A stretch of DNA of 64,000 nucleotides from Methylobacterium durans. Lineage in GTDB: Bacteria; Pseudomonadota; Alphaproteobacteria; Rhizobiales; Beijerinckiaceae. The stretch spans positions 2,899,501 through 2,963,500 of the forward strand of contig NZ_CP029550.1 in the NCBI RefSeq assembly GCF_003173715.1, read 5' to 3'. This document shows positions 38,557 to 47,435 of this stretch, in pieces (the stretch's first letter is position 1; each line of letters begins with the position of its first letter). Position numbers and translations under genes: made by a program. Under the pieces are notes generated by a model that did not search any database, was not told the origin of the DNA, and was given only the letters and a program-made list of their open reading frames with translations.

Positions 38557-39174
38557 TCAGCGCGCCAGTTCGCGCAGGCCGAGCCGGATCAGGGTCTTCG
38601 CCTCCGCACCCTCGCCCGCGCCCTTCATCGCGGCGGCGACCGCGGCGGAGGCCTGGACCTGCGGGTAGCCGAGATTGACCAGCGCCGAGATCGCGTCCGC
38701 CACGGGCTGGGGCGCGGTGCGGTCCTCGACGGCGCCGGTGAGCGCGATCAGGGCGGGGTCGATCGGCGCGAAGGCGGGCGCCTTGTCCTTCAGTTCGGCG
38801 ACGAGCCGGGCGGCCAGCCGCGGGCCGACGCCGGGCGCGCGCGCGATGGCGCCCTTGTCGCCCGTGGCGATGGCGGTGGCGAGGTTGGCCGGCTCCAGCA
38901 CCGAGAGGACGCCGAGCGCCACCCGGCTGCCGACGCCCTGCACGGTCTGGAGCAGGCGGAACCATTCCCGCTCCGCGTCCGAGCGGAAGCCGTAGAGGCG
39001 GATCATGTCCTCGCGGACATGGGTCTCGATCGAGAGGTCCGCCGCCTCGCCGGGCTGCGGCAGGCGCTGCAGCGTGCGGGCGGAGCAATGCACCACGTAG
39101 CCGACGCCGTTCACGTCGAGGATGACGAAATCCTCGCCGTAGGAATCCACCAAGCCCCTGAGCTTCCCGATCAT
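38557..39174 (-). CDS. ruvA: Holliday junction branch migration subunit RuvA
   Basis: 205 residues. RuvA binds four-way junctions and loads the RuvB motor. [26 protein letters not shown] (OB-fold), [13 protein letters not shown], helix-hairpin-helix [18 protein letters not shown] and [17 protein letters not shown], and a C-terminal RuvB-binding helix domain are present. ruvB, normally next downstream, is not in the window: phoB follows on the other strand. ruvC is two genes upstream, with yceI between them on the plus strand. Confidence 0.95.
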   Translation of the reverse strand: MIGKLRGLVDSYGEDFVILDVNGVGYVVHCSARTLQRLPQPGEAADLSIETHVREDMIRLYGFRSDAEREWFRLLQTVQGVGSRVALGVLSVLEPANLATAIATGDKGAIARAPGVGPRLAARLVAELKDKAPAFAPIDPALIALTGAVEDRTAPQPVADAISALVNLGYPQVQASAAVAAAMKGAGEGAEAKTLIRLGLRELAR

Positions 39175-39320
39175 CGAGCCGTCCGTTCCAATCCCGAGAC
39201 CCTGCCCTACAGGGTCCCGGGTCCTGTCGCCAACGCGGCCTTGAGCCGCCGCCGGGTTCGTGAAATCAAGGTCCGCGCCCCGGCCGGGGCAAGCCACCCG
39301 ACGATTCGAGCGACCGCCCG

Positions 39321-39953
39321 ATGCGCCTGACCGCGTCCTTCCCCTTCCGCGCCGCCGGCCTCGCCGCCGCCCTCGTCCTCGCCGGACCCGCCGCGGCGGA
39401 GAATCCGGGCGCCCCGACGACCGACCCGACGCAGGTGCGCCCCGGCGCCTACCTGCTCGACCCGGCCCACGGCAAGATCACGTGGTCGGTGAGCCATCTC
39501 GGCTACTCGACCTATTACGGCCAGATCACCGACGTGGCGGCGCAGGCCAGCCTCGACCCGAAGGAGCCGGGCAAGAGCCGGATCACGGTCACGATCGGGA
39601 TCGACAGCGTGAACGGCCTCAACGACAAGCTCAACCAGCACCTGAAGACGCCGGATTTCTTCGACGCGGCGAAATTCCCGACCGCGACCTTCACCTCGAC
39701 CTCGGTGGAGCCGACGAGCCCGACCACGGCCCGGATCAACGGCGACCTCACCCTGCGCGGCGTGACGAAGCCCGTCTCCTTCGACGCGACCTTCAACCAG
39801 GCCGGGATCAGCCCCGTCGACAAGAAGTACACGGTCGGCTTCGACGGGCGCACGGTGCTCAAGCGCTCGGAGTTCGGCATCAACGCCTTCCTGCCCGTGC
39901 TCGGCGACGAGGTGTCGCTGCGCCTCGAGGGCGAGTTCAAGGCGGTGGAGTAG
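39321..39953 (+). CDS. YceI-family periplasmic lipid-binding protein
   Basis: 210 residues. YceI proteins form a lipocalin-like barrel that binds polyisoprenoid lipids. A signal peptide ([16 protein letters not shown]) is followed by [20 protein letters not shown], a [21 protein letters not shown] segment and FTSTSV, typical of the family. It sits between ruvA and ruvC but on the opposite strand, and ends three bases before the ruvC stop. Physiological role is unknown. Confidence 0.93.
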   Translation: MRLTASFPFRAAGLAAALVLAGPAAAENPGAPTTDPTQVRPGAYLLDPAHGKITWSVSHLGYSTYYGQITDVAAQASLDPKEPGKSRITVTIGIDSVNGLNDKLNQHLKTPDFFDAAKFPTATFTSTSVEPTSPTTARINGDLTLRGVTKPVSFDATFNQAGISPVDKKYTVGFDGRTVLKRSEFGINAFLPVLGDEVSLRLEGEFKAVE

Positions 39954-39956
39954 CCC

Positions 39957-40520
39957 TCAACCCCGGGCGAGCGCGGCCGCGATCCGCGCCGCCGCCGGGC
40001 CGCCGACGCCCGCTGGCAGGTGCCGGCTCTTGAGGGCATGCGCCCCGCGGTGGTTGGCGTGGGTGATGGCGATGGCGAGCGCGTCGGCCGCGTCGGCGAG
40101 CTTGAACTCGGCCTTCGGCAGCAGGAATTTCACCATCGCCTGGATCTGCACCTTCTCGGCGTGGCCCGAGCCCGCGACCGTCTTCTTGATGAGGTTGGCC
40201 GCATACTCGAAGACCGGCACCCCGGCGAGCGCCGGCACCAGCAGCGCGACGGCGCGGGCGTGGCCGAGCTTCAGCGTCGCCTGCGCGTCCTTGTTGACGA
40301 AGGTCTCCTCCACCGCGACCTCGTCGGGCCGAAACGCCTCGACGGTGCGGGTGATGCCCTCGTAGAGCTCGCGCAGGCGCAGGGCCAGCGGCAGGTCGCC
40401 GTCGGAGGTGATGGCGCCGCAGCCCACATAGGCGAGCTTCGACCCGGCCGCCTCGATCACGCCCCAGCCGGTGCGGCGCAGGCCCGGATCGATGCCGAGG
40501 ATGCGGACGGGGGCACTCAT
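39957..40520 (-). CDS. ruvC: Holliday junction resolvase RuvC
   Basis: 187 residues. Endonuclease that cleaves Holliday junctions. [18 protein letters not shown] carries the first catalytic aspartate, [24 protein letters not shown] the glutamate, and [17 protein letters not shown] the final aspartates. The start at 40520 was chosen because the frame upstream has no family sequence. It is preceded by the TIR-like gene 25 bp upstream on the same strand, so the two may be cotranscribed. Confidence 0.95.
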   Translation of the reverse strand: MSAPVRILGIDPGLRRTGWGVIEAAGSKLAYVGCGAITSDGDLPLALRLRELYEGITRTVEAFRPDEVAVEETFVNKDAQATLKLGHARAVALLVPALAGVPVFEYAANLIKKTVAGSGHAEKVQIQAMVKFLLPKAEFKLADAADALAIAITHANHRGAHALKSRHLPAGVGGPAAARIAAALARG

Positions 40521-40545
40521 GGGGTCTCTCCTGATGCGGCGGACC

Positions 40546-41169
40546 CTAGCGGTTCGCAGGATGCGCCGCCACCCATCGCCGCATCCCCGCGAGCAGTTCG
40601 GGGATGGGCTGTCGCTCGACATCCCGGTCCGAGTAGCCGCGCTCCGTTAAGGCATCGTAGTTGACGGCGACGAAGTCGTTGAACCGGTCCCACATCGCCG
40701 AGGGCCCGGGCGCGCTCAGGTTCTCCTCGGCCGAGAGCCAGTTCCGGACCTCGCTGAGTACGCTGAGCGGCTCGTTGCCGTGCACGGCGATGTCGGAGTT
40801 CGACAGGTCCGAGAGGGCGGCCTGGTAGCGGTATCGCTCGGCCTCGAGGATCAGGCACTTCTTGGAGCGGAGCGCGTCGGCGCCGTAGAGGCGACAGCCG
40901 ACATCGAGCCCAAGCTCGAACGGCATGTTCAGGCGGTAGTACTCGCCCTTGCGCGCCGCCTGGATCCGCGACAGGTCGTGGATGCCGAACCGCGACTCCC
41001 GGATGAGCGCGACGATCTTCTCGATGCGGGGTTCGCCTGAGTTCAGGCGCTCCAGGGCGATCCTGGGCTCGTAGCCGAGATCGAGCAGGCAGAAGAGCAG
41101 CGGCCGCAGGAGCGGCAGGTAGGCGTCGTCGAACGGGCAGTTGACGAAGACGTTCGTCTCGAACGGCAC
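40546..41169 (-). CDS. TIR-like / deoxyribosyltransferase-like hypothetical protein
   Basis: 207 residues, cytosolic. The N-terminal half has [19 protein letters not shown], then [13 protein letters not shown] and [15 protein letters not shown]. This layout resembles TIR and nucleoside 2-deoxyribosyltransferase folds: a first strand with a polar loop, an acidic residue near D65, and a glutamate (E85) in an 'E-L-G' helix where those enzymes have their catalytic glutamate. I believe similar conserved hypothetical proteins exist in many genomes, but no function is established that I know of. TIR relatives often cleave NAD in defence. It follows the DUF2188 gene by 13 bp and lies between yebC and ruvC, inside an otherwise conserved cluster. 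Confidence 0.6.
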   Translation of the reverse strand: MPFETNVFVNCPFDDAYLPLLRPLLFCLLDLGYEPRIALERLNSGEPRIEKIVALIRESRFGIHDLSRIQAARKGEYYRLNMPFELGLDVGCRLYGADALRSKKCLILEAERYRYQAALSDLSNSDIAVHGNEPLSVLSEVRNWLSAEENLSAPGPSAMWDRFNDFVAVNYDALTERGYSDRDVERQPIPELLAGMRRWVAAHPANR

Positions 41170-41182
41170 GCGCCGCGACCCT

Positions 41183-41407
41183 TCAGCCGCGCGTCGGCTC
41201 CGGCCCGCTCCCGTATCGATCCCGCGCGCTGATCGTGCCGTCCCGGCGATGGACGTAGAGGTCCGCGCCCGCCTCGCGGGCCCGCTCGCGCGCGTAGCGG
41301 ATCGCCTCGGCCTGCGTCGCGAAGATGCGGGAGGCGCGCGCCGCCCCTGACGGACGCACGCTCCACCGGCCGCCGGGACGCGAGATGACGTGCTGGGCCT
41401 TCTTCAT
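41183..41407 (-). CDS. DUF2188 domain protein
   Basis: 74 residues. AQHVISRPGGRWSVRPSGAA, then FATQAEAIRYARERAREAGADLYVH and RRDGTISARDRYG match the DUF2188 pattern (HVvp..gGWaV...ga.ra...f.tk.eAi..Ar..a......l.vh..dG.i...dsyG). The start at 41407 puts the domain at the very N-terminus. Function unknown. It ends 13 bp before the TIR-like gene and on the same strand, so the two form a small operon. Confidence 0.8.
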   Translation of the reverse strand: MKKAQHVISRPGGRWSVRPSGAARASRIFATQAEAIRYARERAREAGADLYVHRRDGTISARDRYGSGPEPTRG

Positions 41408-41565
41408 CGCGCTTGCCGGGCCGTCCTCGCCTGAGCCGAACCGGAACTCTGTCCTACGCGCCGCGGAAGGCAAGTCCCTCGCGGCCGGTCCGTGCGGCCC
41501 CTACGAAACTGTGATCGTCCCGGCCGCTCCGGCAAGGGGAGCGGCGCGGTACGCGGGTCGGCTCC

Positions 41566-42312
41566 TCACGCCGCGAGCTTCGCCATCAGCGCATCGGAGA
41601 GGGCGAAGTTGACGTAGACGTTCTGGACGTCGTCCTGGTCCTCGATCACCTCGACGAGGCGGATCAGCTTCTCTCCGGTCTCGTCGTCGACGTCGATCGT
41701 CGTCTGCGCCTTCCAGACGAGGGCGGTGCGGCTCGGCTCGCCGAAGCGGGCCTCCAGCGCCTTCGTCACCTCGCCGTAGGAATCCTGCGCGCAGGTCACC
41801 TCGTGGCCGTGCTCGTCCGAGCGCACGTCGTCCGCGCCCGCCTCGATCGCGGCCTCCAGCATCGCGTCGGCGTCGGCGACGGATGCGGGGAAGGCGACGA
41901 TGCCGACCCGGTCGAACAGGAAGGCGACGGCGCCGGTCTCGGCGAGGCTGCCGCCGGACTTGGTGAAGGCCGAGCGCACGTCGGAGGCGGTGCGGTTGCG
42001 GTTGTCGGTCTGCGCCTCGACGATGAGGGCGGCCCCGCCCGGGCCGTAGCCCTCGTAGCGGATCTCCTCGTAATTCTCGCCCTCGCCGCCGGCCGCCTTC
42101 TTGATGGCGCGCTCGATGTTGTCCTTGGGCATGTTCTCGGCCCGGGCCGCGAGGATCGCGGCGCGCAGGCGCGGGTTCATGGCGGGATCGGGCGTGCCGA
42201 GCTTGGCCGCCACCGTGATCTCGCGGGCGAGCTTGCCGAAGACCTTCGAGCGGACGGCGTCCACCCGGCCCTTGCGGTGCATGATGTTCTTGAACTGGGA
42301 ATGGCCGGCCAT
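41566..42312 (-). CDS. yebC: YebC/PmpR-family protein
   Basis: 248 residues, the normal length. The start [19 protein letters not shown] is nearly invariant. [28 protein letters not shown] and [28 protein letters not shown] follow. The family binds DNA or ribosomes; some members ease translation of difficult stretches, others act as transcription regulators. It precedes ruvC in many genomes, but here DUF2188 and the TIR-like gene come between. Confidence 0.95.
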   Translation of the reverse strand: MAGHSQFKNIMHRKGRVDAVRSKVFGKLAREITVAAKLGTPDPAMNPRLRAAILAARAENMPKDNIERAIKKAAGGEGENYEEIRYEGYGPGGAALIVEAQTDNRNRTASDVRSAFTKSGGSLAETGAVAFLFDRVGIVAFPASVADADAMLEAAIEAGADDVRSDEHGHEVTCAQDSYGEVTKALEARFGEPSRTALVWKAQTTIDVDDETGEKLIRLVEVIEDQDDVQNVYVNFALSDALMAKLAA

Positions 42313-42437
42313 GGCGTGACCTTGTCGGTTCGTTCGCGACGGAGAAACGCGGCCGCCACCCGGCCCCATCCTCGACGTCGCCGCGTTGGGAAGAGCGCGG
42401 TTATAGGCCGGCGCCCCGGCGGGAGGCAACGCGAGCG

Positions 42438-42656
42438 ATGACGGGTCAGGCGGGCGGGAGCGGATCGGACGGGATCGGAGAGCGGTCGGAGCGCGGGCAG
42501 GGCCCCCGGGCCGGCGGTCGCTGGCTCCGGCTCGGCCTCGCGGCGGCGCTCGGCGCGCTCGCCGGGGCGACGCTCTTTCCCCGGAAGGCGCAGGGGGACG
42601 ACGGCGAGGCGCCCCTCAGGCGGCCGCGGCCTCGCGGCGGGCGTGCCACTCCCTGA
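42438..42656 (+). CDS. Possible small membrane protein (72 residues)
   Basis: ATG at 42438, divergent from yebC. The first 30 residues are glycine- and charge-rich, then [19 protein letters not shown] could cross the membrane, with a basic tail. Its last 41 bases overlap the cbbY-like gene on the other strand. No family recognised, and high-GC DNA often yields such frames, so it is weakly supported. Confidence 0.25.
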   Translation: MTGQAGGSGSDGIGERSERGQGPRAGGRWLRLGLAAALGALAGATLFPRKAQGDDGEAPLRRPRPRGGRATP

Positions 42657-43377
42657 GGGACGCGAGGGTCACGACGCCGCCGGGCCAGTCCTGGCCGGCG
42701 ATGTGGCGGTGCGGGTGGCCGGGCTCGCCGAGGTCGGACAGGGCCGAGAAGGCGCCGTCGAGGCGGTGGCTCTCGGTGTAGCGGCTGCGGGTGGCGATCA
42801 CCGGCAGGCCCGCATCGAGGGCCGAGCGGATGCCGGCCGCCGAATCCTCGAAGGCGATGGCCTCCTCCGGCGCCACGCCGAGGCGGCGCAGCGCCAGCTC
42901 GAACACGTCCGGCGCCGGCTTCTTGCGGGCCGCCTCGTCGCCGCAGGCGATCACGTCGAAGGGCCGGTCTCCCGCCGGGAAATTGACCTCGACCAGCCGG
43001 TCGACGTTCGGCCGGCTCGTGGTGGTGGCGACCGCGAGCTTGACGCCCCCGGCCCGCGCCTCCGCCAGGAGGCGGGCGATGCCGGGACGGAGCGCCAGCG
43101 CGCCGCTCACCACGAGGTCGCCGTAATGGCGCGTCTTGCGGTCGTGGATCTCCGGCATGCGGGGGCGCAGGGCCTCCGCCTCGGCGGGATGGGCGGTCTC
43201 GATGTAGTGGAGGAGCCGCTCCTTGCCGCCCATCACGGCGAGGAGATCGGCGTAGAGGGGCGGATCCCAGTGCCAGGGCAAGCCGAGATCCGCGAAGGCG
43301 CGGTTGAAGGCCTGCCGGTGCAGGTCCTCGGTCTCGGCGAGCGTCCCGTCGACGTCGAAGATCAGGGCCCTCAACAC
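42616..43377 (-). CDS. cbbY: CbbY-like HAD phosphatase
   Basis: 253 residues. HAD hydrolase with the first motif [21 protein letters not shown], cap helices, [11 protein letters not shown] (motif II), [12 protein letters not shown] (motif III lysine) and [16 protein letters not shown] (motif IV). The [18 protein letters not shown] cap segment is that of CbbY, which in phototrophs removes the RuBisCO inhibitor xylulose-1,5-bisphosphate. The GTG start at 43377 overlaps the rpe stop codon, so the two are coupled. Without RuBisCO in the window its substrate here is uncertain. Confidence 0.85.
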   Translation of the reverse strand: MLRALIFDVDGTLAETEDLHRQAFNRAFADLGLPWHWDPPLYADLLAVMGGKERLLHYIETAHPAEAEALRPRMPEIHDRKTRHYGDLVVSGALALRPGIARLLAEARAGGVKLAVATTTSRPNVDRLVEVNFPAGDRPFDVIACGDEAARKKPAPDVFELALRRLGVAPEEAIAFEDSAAGIRSALDAGLPVIATRSRYTESHRLDGAFSALSDLGEPGHPHRHIAGQDWPGGVVTLASLREWHARREAAAA

Positions 43378-44057
43378 GACAGGGCGCTCCCGCCGGCCTC
43401 GGCGGCGCCGGCGCGGATCGCCGCGATGTGGCGGGCGTAGTGCTCCGGCCCCTCCCGGAAGACCGCGTTGCCGGCCACGAACACGTTGGCGCCCGCGGCC
43501 GCCGCGCGCCGCACCGTCTCCGGGCCGATGCCGCCGTCGACCTCGATGTCGATCGCCCGGCCCGCCGTCATCGCCCGCACCCGGGAAACGGTCTCGAGCG
43601 CGCCGCCGATGAAGCTCTGGCCGCCGAAGCCGGGATTGACCGTCATGACGAGGACGAGGTCGACCATGTCGAGGACGGGCTCGACCGCCGCGGCCGGCGT
43701 GCCGGGATTGAGGGCGAGCCCCGCGCGCTTGCCGAGCCCCCGGATGGTCTGGAGCGAGCGGTGGACGTGCGGGCCGGCCTCCGCGTGGATCGTGATGATG
43801 TCGGCGCCGGCCTCCGCGAAGGCGGCGAGGTAGGGGTCGGCCGGGGCGATCATCAGGTGCACGTCGAAGACCTTGCGCGAGTGCGGGCGCAGGGCCTTGA
43901 TCACCGGCGGGCCGAAGGTGAGGTTCGGCACGAAATGCCCGTCCATCACGTCGAGATGGATCCAGTCGGCCCCGGCCGCGTCGACCGCGCGCACCTCCTC
44001 GCCGAGCTTGGCGAAGTCGGCCGAGAGGATCGAGGGCGCGATGATGGGGCTCGTCAT
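43371..44057 (-). CDS. rpe: Ribulose-phosphate 3-epimerase
   Basis: 228 residues. Interconverts ribulose-5-phosphate and xylulose-5-phosphate. [37 protein letters not shown] (metal-binding H and catalytic D), [20 protein letters not shown] and [13 protein letters not shown] match the TIM-barrel family closely. Its position downstream of prk and upstream of cbbY groups it with the ribulose-phosphate genes. Confidence 0.96.
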   Translation of the reverse strand: MTSPIIAPSILSADFAKLGEEVRAVDAAGADWIHLDVMDGHFVPNLTFGPPVIKALRPHSRKVFDVHLMIAPADPYLAAFAEAGADIITIHAEAGPHVHRSLQTIRGLGKRAGLALNPGTPAAAVEPVLDMVDLVLVMTVNPGFGGQSFIGGALETVSRVRAMTAGRAIDIEVDGGIGPETVRRAAAAGANVFVAGNAVFREGPEHYARHIAAIRAGAAEAGGSALSC

Positions 44058-44214
44058 GGGAACAGCAGGGTCCTGGTCGGCGTAAGGGGACCGCGGGCGT
44101 CTCCCGCACCGCGATATCATGCTTGAGGCGGCCTCCGGCGGGAAGTTCGCCCTTCGGGTATGTCGTTTCGTCGCGTGAAGGTCCGTCGTGGCGCTCGTCC
44201 GTCTCTCGGCGGGG

Positions 44215-45075
44215 TCAGGCGAGGCGCCGGCGGCGCTCCACGAGCTGCATGATGATCGGCGTCAGGATGAGCTGCATCGCGAGGTCGAGCTTGCCGCCCG
44301 GGATCACGATGGAGTTCGCCCGGCTCATGAAGCTGTCGTGGATCATCGAGACGAGATACGAGAAGTCGATCCCCTTCGGATCCTTGAAGCGGATCACCAC
44401 CATCGACTCGTCGGCGGTCGGGATCCAGCGGGCGATGAAGGGGTTCGAGGTGTCGACCGTCGGCACCCGCTGGAAGTTGATGTCCGTCCAGGAGAATTGC
44501 GGGCAGATCGTCTGCACGTAATCGGGCATCCGGCGCAGGATCACGTCGGTGACGGCCTCGGTGGAGTAGCCGCGGAACGAGCGGTCCCGGTGCAGCTTCT
44601 GGATCCATTCGAGGTTGATCACCGGCACGACGCCGATCTTGAGGTCGGCGTAGCGGGCGATGTCCACGGTCTCGTTGACGACGCAGCCGTGCAGGCCCTC
44701 GTAGAACAGGAGGTCCGAGCCCGGCGGGAAATCCTCCCAGGCGCTGAAGGTGCCGGGCGCGGTGCCGTACTGGGCCGCGTCCGCCGCGTCGTGGGCGTAG
44801 TGCCGGGTGCGGCCGGTGCCGGATTCGGCGTAGGTGCGGAACACCTCCTCCAGCTCCGGCAGCAGGTTGGCGCGCGGCGCGAAGTGGCTGAGCGTCGGCT
44901 CGGCCGCCATGCGCGTGCGCATGCTCTCCCGGTCGAAGGCGTGAAAGGCGTCGCCCTCGATGTAGACGGCGCTCACGTCCTCGCGGCGGAAGATCTGCTC
45001 GAAGGTGTTGCGGACCGAGGTGGTCCCGGCTCCCGAGGAGCCTGTCACCGAGATGATGGGATGGCGGGCGGACAT
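44215..45075 (-). CDS. prk: Phosphoribulokinase
   Basis: 286 residues, class I bacterial type. Phosphorylates ribulose-5-phosphate to ribulose-1,5-bisphosphate. P-loop-like GSSGAGTTS (12-20), [46 protein letters not shown] and the C-terminal [20 protein letters not shown] are standard. In Methylobacterium extorquens, which fixes carbon by the serine cycle, this kinase is known to supply RuBP as the effector of QscR. The LysR gene at 46464 makes the same role likely here. Confidence 0.96.
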   Translation of the reverse strand: MSARHPIISVTGSSGAGTTSVRNTFEQIFRREDVSAVYIEGDAFHAFDRESMRTRMAAEPTLSHFAPRANLLPELEEVFRTYAESGTGRTRHYAHDAADAAQYGTAPGTFSAWEDFPPGSDLLFYEGLHGCVVNETVDIARYADLKIGVVPVINLEWIQKLHRDRSFRGYSTEAVTDVILRRMPDYVQTICPQFSWTDINFQRVPTVDTSNPFIARWIPTADESMVVIRFKDPKGIDFSYLVSMIHDSFMSRANSIVIPGGKLDLAMQLILTPIIMQLVERRRRLA

Positions 45076-45193
45076 CGTGGGTCGATCGACGATACTCTAC
45101 GCTGGCGGAGGCTATTGAGGTCCGGCGGAGCCGGATTGCAGTCTGGCGGAGCCTGGGCCGGGCCGCGTCGCCTCTCGGCGCGGCTCCGTCCAC

Positions 45194-46264
45194 TCATCCG
45201 CGCATCAGCCCGCGCTGGCCGAACAGCGGCGAGCGGCCGGCGGCGTGGTTGCGGCCGCCGAAATACTTGGCGACGCAGGCGACCTCCTCCTGGGAGCCGA
45301 ACACCAGCGGCACGCGCTCGTGGATGCCGGTCGCCTCGATGTCGAGGATGCGGCGCTCGCCGTCGGTGGCGCCGGCGCCCGCCTGCTCCATCAGCATGGC
45401 GATCGGGGCGGCCTCGTAGAGGAGGCGCAGGCGCCCTTGCGCGTAGCCCTTGCGGTTGTCGCCCGGGTACAGGAACACGCCGCCGCGCATCAGCACCCGC
45501 TGCGCGTCGGCCACCAGGGAGCCGAGCCAGCGCATGTTGAAATCCTTGTCGCGGGGGCCGTCCGCGCCGCGCAGGCAATCCTCGATGAAGGCCCTGATCG
45601 GCGTGTCCCAGTGGCGGCCGTTCGAGGCGTTGATCGCGAATTCCTTGGCGGCGACCGGCACGTCGAGACTCGGATGGGTCAGGCGGAAGGCGCGCTCCGC
45701 CCGGTCGAGCACGAAGACCTGGGTGCCGTGGCCGAGGGTGAGGACCAGGGCGGTGGCCGGCCCGTAGGTGACGAAGCCGGCCGCGCGCTGCGCGGTGCCC
45801 GGCGAGGTGAAGGATTCGGGGCCGGTGGCACCGGGCACCGCCGGGCGGATGCCGAAGATCGTGCCGACCGCCATGTTGACGCCGATGTTCGACGAGCCGT
45901 CGAGAGGGTCGATGGCGACGGCCAGCGGCGCGCCCGGGTTCAGGCGCATCACGTCCTCGGCCTCCTCGGAGGCGACCTCCGCCACGGGCGCGGCCCGCAG
46001 GGCCTCGGTGACGCGCTGATGGGCGATCACGTCGAGGGCCTTCTGGACGTCGCCGTCGCTGTTCTGGGCGCCCGTCGCCGCGAGGTCGCCGCCGAGCGCG
46101 CCGCGCCCGATCACCTCGCTGATGTCGATCGCCGCCCCGGCGATCGCCGCGACGACGGCGGCGACGTCCGTGAGGCTCCCGTCCCCGGCGACGGCCTGCG
46201 CCAGGCACGCGTCGAGCCGCGCGCCGACCGCCCAAGATCCTCCCCCTGATCCTCCCGTCGCCAT
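45194..46264 (-). CDS. fbp: Class I fructose-1,6-bisphosphatase
   Basis: 356 residues. Removes the 1-phosphate of fructose-1,6-bisphosphate for gluconeogenesis and the pentose cycle. AQNSDGDVQKALDVIAH, SEEAEDV, AIDPLDGSSNIGVNMAVGTIFGI (metal and catalytic motif) and FNMRWLGSLVADAQRVL, then GGVFLYP, are typical. It transcribes towards prk and is divergent from the LysR gene across a 199-bp region holding A-tract repeats. Confidence 0.95.
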   Translation of the reverse strand: MATGGSGGGSWAVGARLDACLAQAVAGDGSLTDVAAVVAAIAGAAIDISEVIGRGALGGDLAATGAQNSDGDVQKALDVIAHQRVTEALRAAPVAEVASEEAEDVMRLNPGAPLAVAIDPLDGSSNIGVNMAVGTIFGIRPAVPGATGPESFTSPGTAQRAAGFVTYGPATALVLTLGHGTQVFVLDRAERAFRLTHPSLDVPVAAKEFAINASNGRHWDTPIRAFIEDCLRGADGPRDKDFNMRWLGSLVADAQRVLMRGGVFLYPGDNRKGYAQGRLRLLYEAAPIAMLMEQAGAGATDGERRILDIEATGIHERVPLVFGSQEEVACVAKYFGGRNHAAGRSPLFGQRGLMRG

Positions 46265-46418
46265 CGGATGTTCGTCCTTCCTTGCTGCATCGCGGCTGAC
46301 GGGGCCGCGTCCCGCGACGCCCCCGCCCGTGACCGAACCCATAGCTGCGAAGGCGCCGGCATGATACCGCCCGCCTCCGCCGCGACGCCAGGGGGCTTCA
46401 CTCTGGGCGGGAAAGAAT

Positions 46419-46452
46419 TCTAAAAAAACTTGCGAGCCTCTACAAAAAAACT
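46419..46452. promoter_or_regulatory. A-tract direct repeats in the fbp/lysR divergent promoter
   Basis: TCTAAAAAAACT (46419-46430) and TCTACAAAAAAACT (46439-46452) start 20 bp apart, about two helical turns, and end 11 bp before the LysR start codon. Paired A-rich sites between a LysR gene and its divergent target are what an autoregulated LysR operator looks like. Such A-tracts stand out sharply in this GC-rich region. Confidence 0.55.
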
Positions 46453-46463
46453 AGAACCGAGCC

Positions 46464-47435
46464 ATGCGTAACCTGTCCCTCAAACAGCTCCAGGCGGTCG
46501 CCGCCGTCGCCCGGCTCGGCACGATGACCCGGGCCGCGCAGGAACTCAACGTCACCTCGGCCGCGCTCTACGCCCGGATCCGCCAGCTGGAGGAGGAGGC
46601 GGGCCTCCTCCTGTTCGACCGCACGCCCACCGGCCTCAAGCCGACCGATGCGGGCCGCGAGATGCTCTGGGCGATCGACAGCATCAACACGGTGCTGGAG
46701 ACCTGCACGGACCGCCTGCGGACGCTCAAGGGCGGCGGCGGCGGGCGCGTGACGATGGGCGTCGTCTCGACGGCGAAGTACTTCGCGCCGCAGGTGATCG
46801 CGGGCTTCGTCGGGCGCTATCCCGGCGTCGAGATCAACCTCTCGGTGGGCAACCGCGGCAGCACGGTCGAGGCGCTGCGCAATTACGAGATCGACTTCGC
46901 GATCATGGGCCGGCCGCCGCGCGACTTCGCGATCGAGGCCGAGATCTTCGGGCCGCACCCGATCGTGCTGATCGCCGCGCCGTCGAACCCCCTCGCCGGG
47001 CGCAAGGGGCTGACCCGCGCCGACCTCTCGGAGGAATCCTTCCTCGTGCGCGAGGAAGGGTCGGGCACCCGCACGGTGTTCGAGGAATTCATGAGCGGCG
47101 TCATCATCAAGCGGGCGAAGCTCGGCATCGATTCCGGCTCGAACGAGACGATCAAGCAGGCGGTGATGGCGGGCCTCGGCATCGCGCTCCTCTCCGCCCA
47201 CACGGTGGCGGCCGAGGTGGAATCGGGCCGCCTCATCACCCTCGACGTGCAGGGCCTGCCGATCCGGCGCGACTGGTACGCGGTGCGCCGGGCCGACAAG
47301 GTGCTGAGCCCCGCCGCCCGCGCCTTCTGGGAATACCTGATGCAGGACGGCGCCCGCTGGCTGCCGGGCCTGGACGCCCTCGGCACGGCCGATGCGAGCC
47401 CCGCCGCGGGGCCGCGGGCCGAGGCCAGCGCGTGA
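46464..47435 (+). CDS. qscR: LysR-family regulator, CbbR/QscR type
   Basis: 323 residues. N-terminal winged helix-turn-helix (LKQLQAVAAVARLGTMTRAAQELNVTSAALYARIRQLEEE) and a LysR substrate-binding domain with VTMGVVSTAKYFAPQVIAGF, the CbbR signature for the effector site, and EEGSGTRTVFEEFM. Beside prk and fbp and in this organism type it most resembles QscR, the activator of serine-cycle genes that senses RuBP made by Prk. CbbR is the family alternative. It is divergent from fbp and overlaps the downstream reductase start (GTGA). Confidence 0.8.
   Translation: MRNLSLKQLQAVAAVARLGTMTRAAQELNVTSAALYARIRQLEEEAGLLLFDRTPTGLKPTDAGREMLWAIDSINTVLETCTDRLRTLKGGGGGRVTMGVVSTAKYFAPQVIAGFVGRYPGVEINLSVGNRGSTVEALRNYEIDFAIMGRPPRDFAIEAEIFGPHPIVLIAAPSNPLAGRKGLTRADLSEESFLVREEGSGTRTVFEEFMSGVIIKRAKLGIDSGSNETIKQAVMAGLGIALLSAHTVAAEVESGRLITLDVQGLPIRRDWYAVRRADKVLSPAARAFWEYLMQDGARWLPGLDALGTADASPAAGPRAEASA

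Noticed and set aside
41325..41612. Plus-strand 95-codon frame between DUF2188 and yebC
   Set aside because: It is antisense to the DUF2188 gene in part and has no domain or start signal.
42616..47435. Functional Calvin cycle
   Set aside because: No RuBisCO gene in the window. The gene set is explained by ribulose bisphosphate signalling to a QscR-type regulator.
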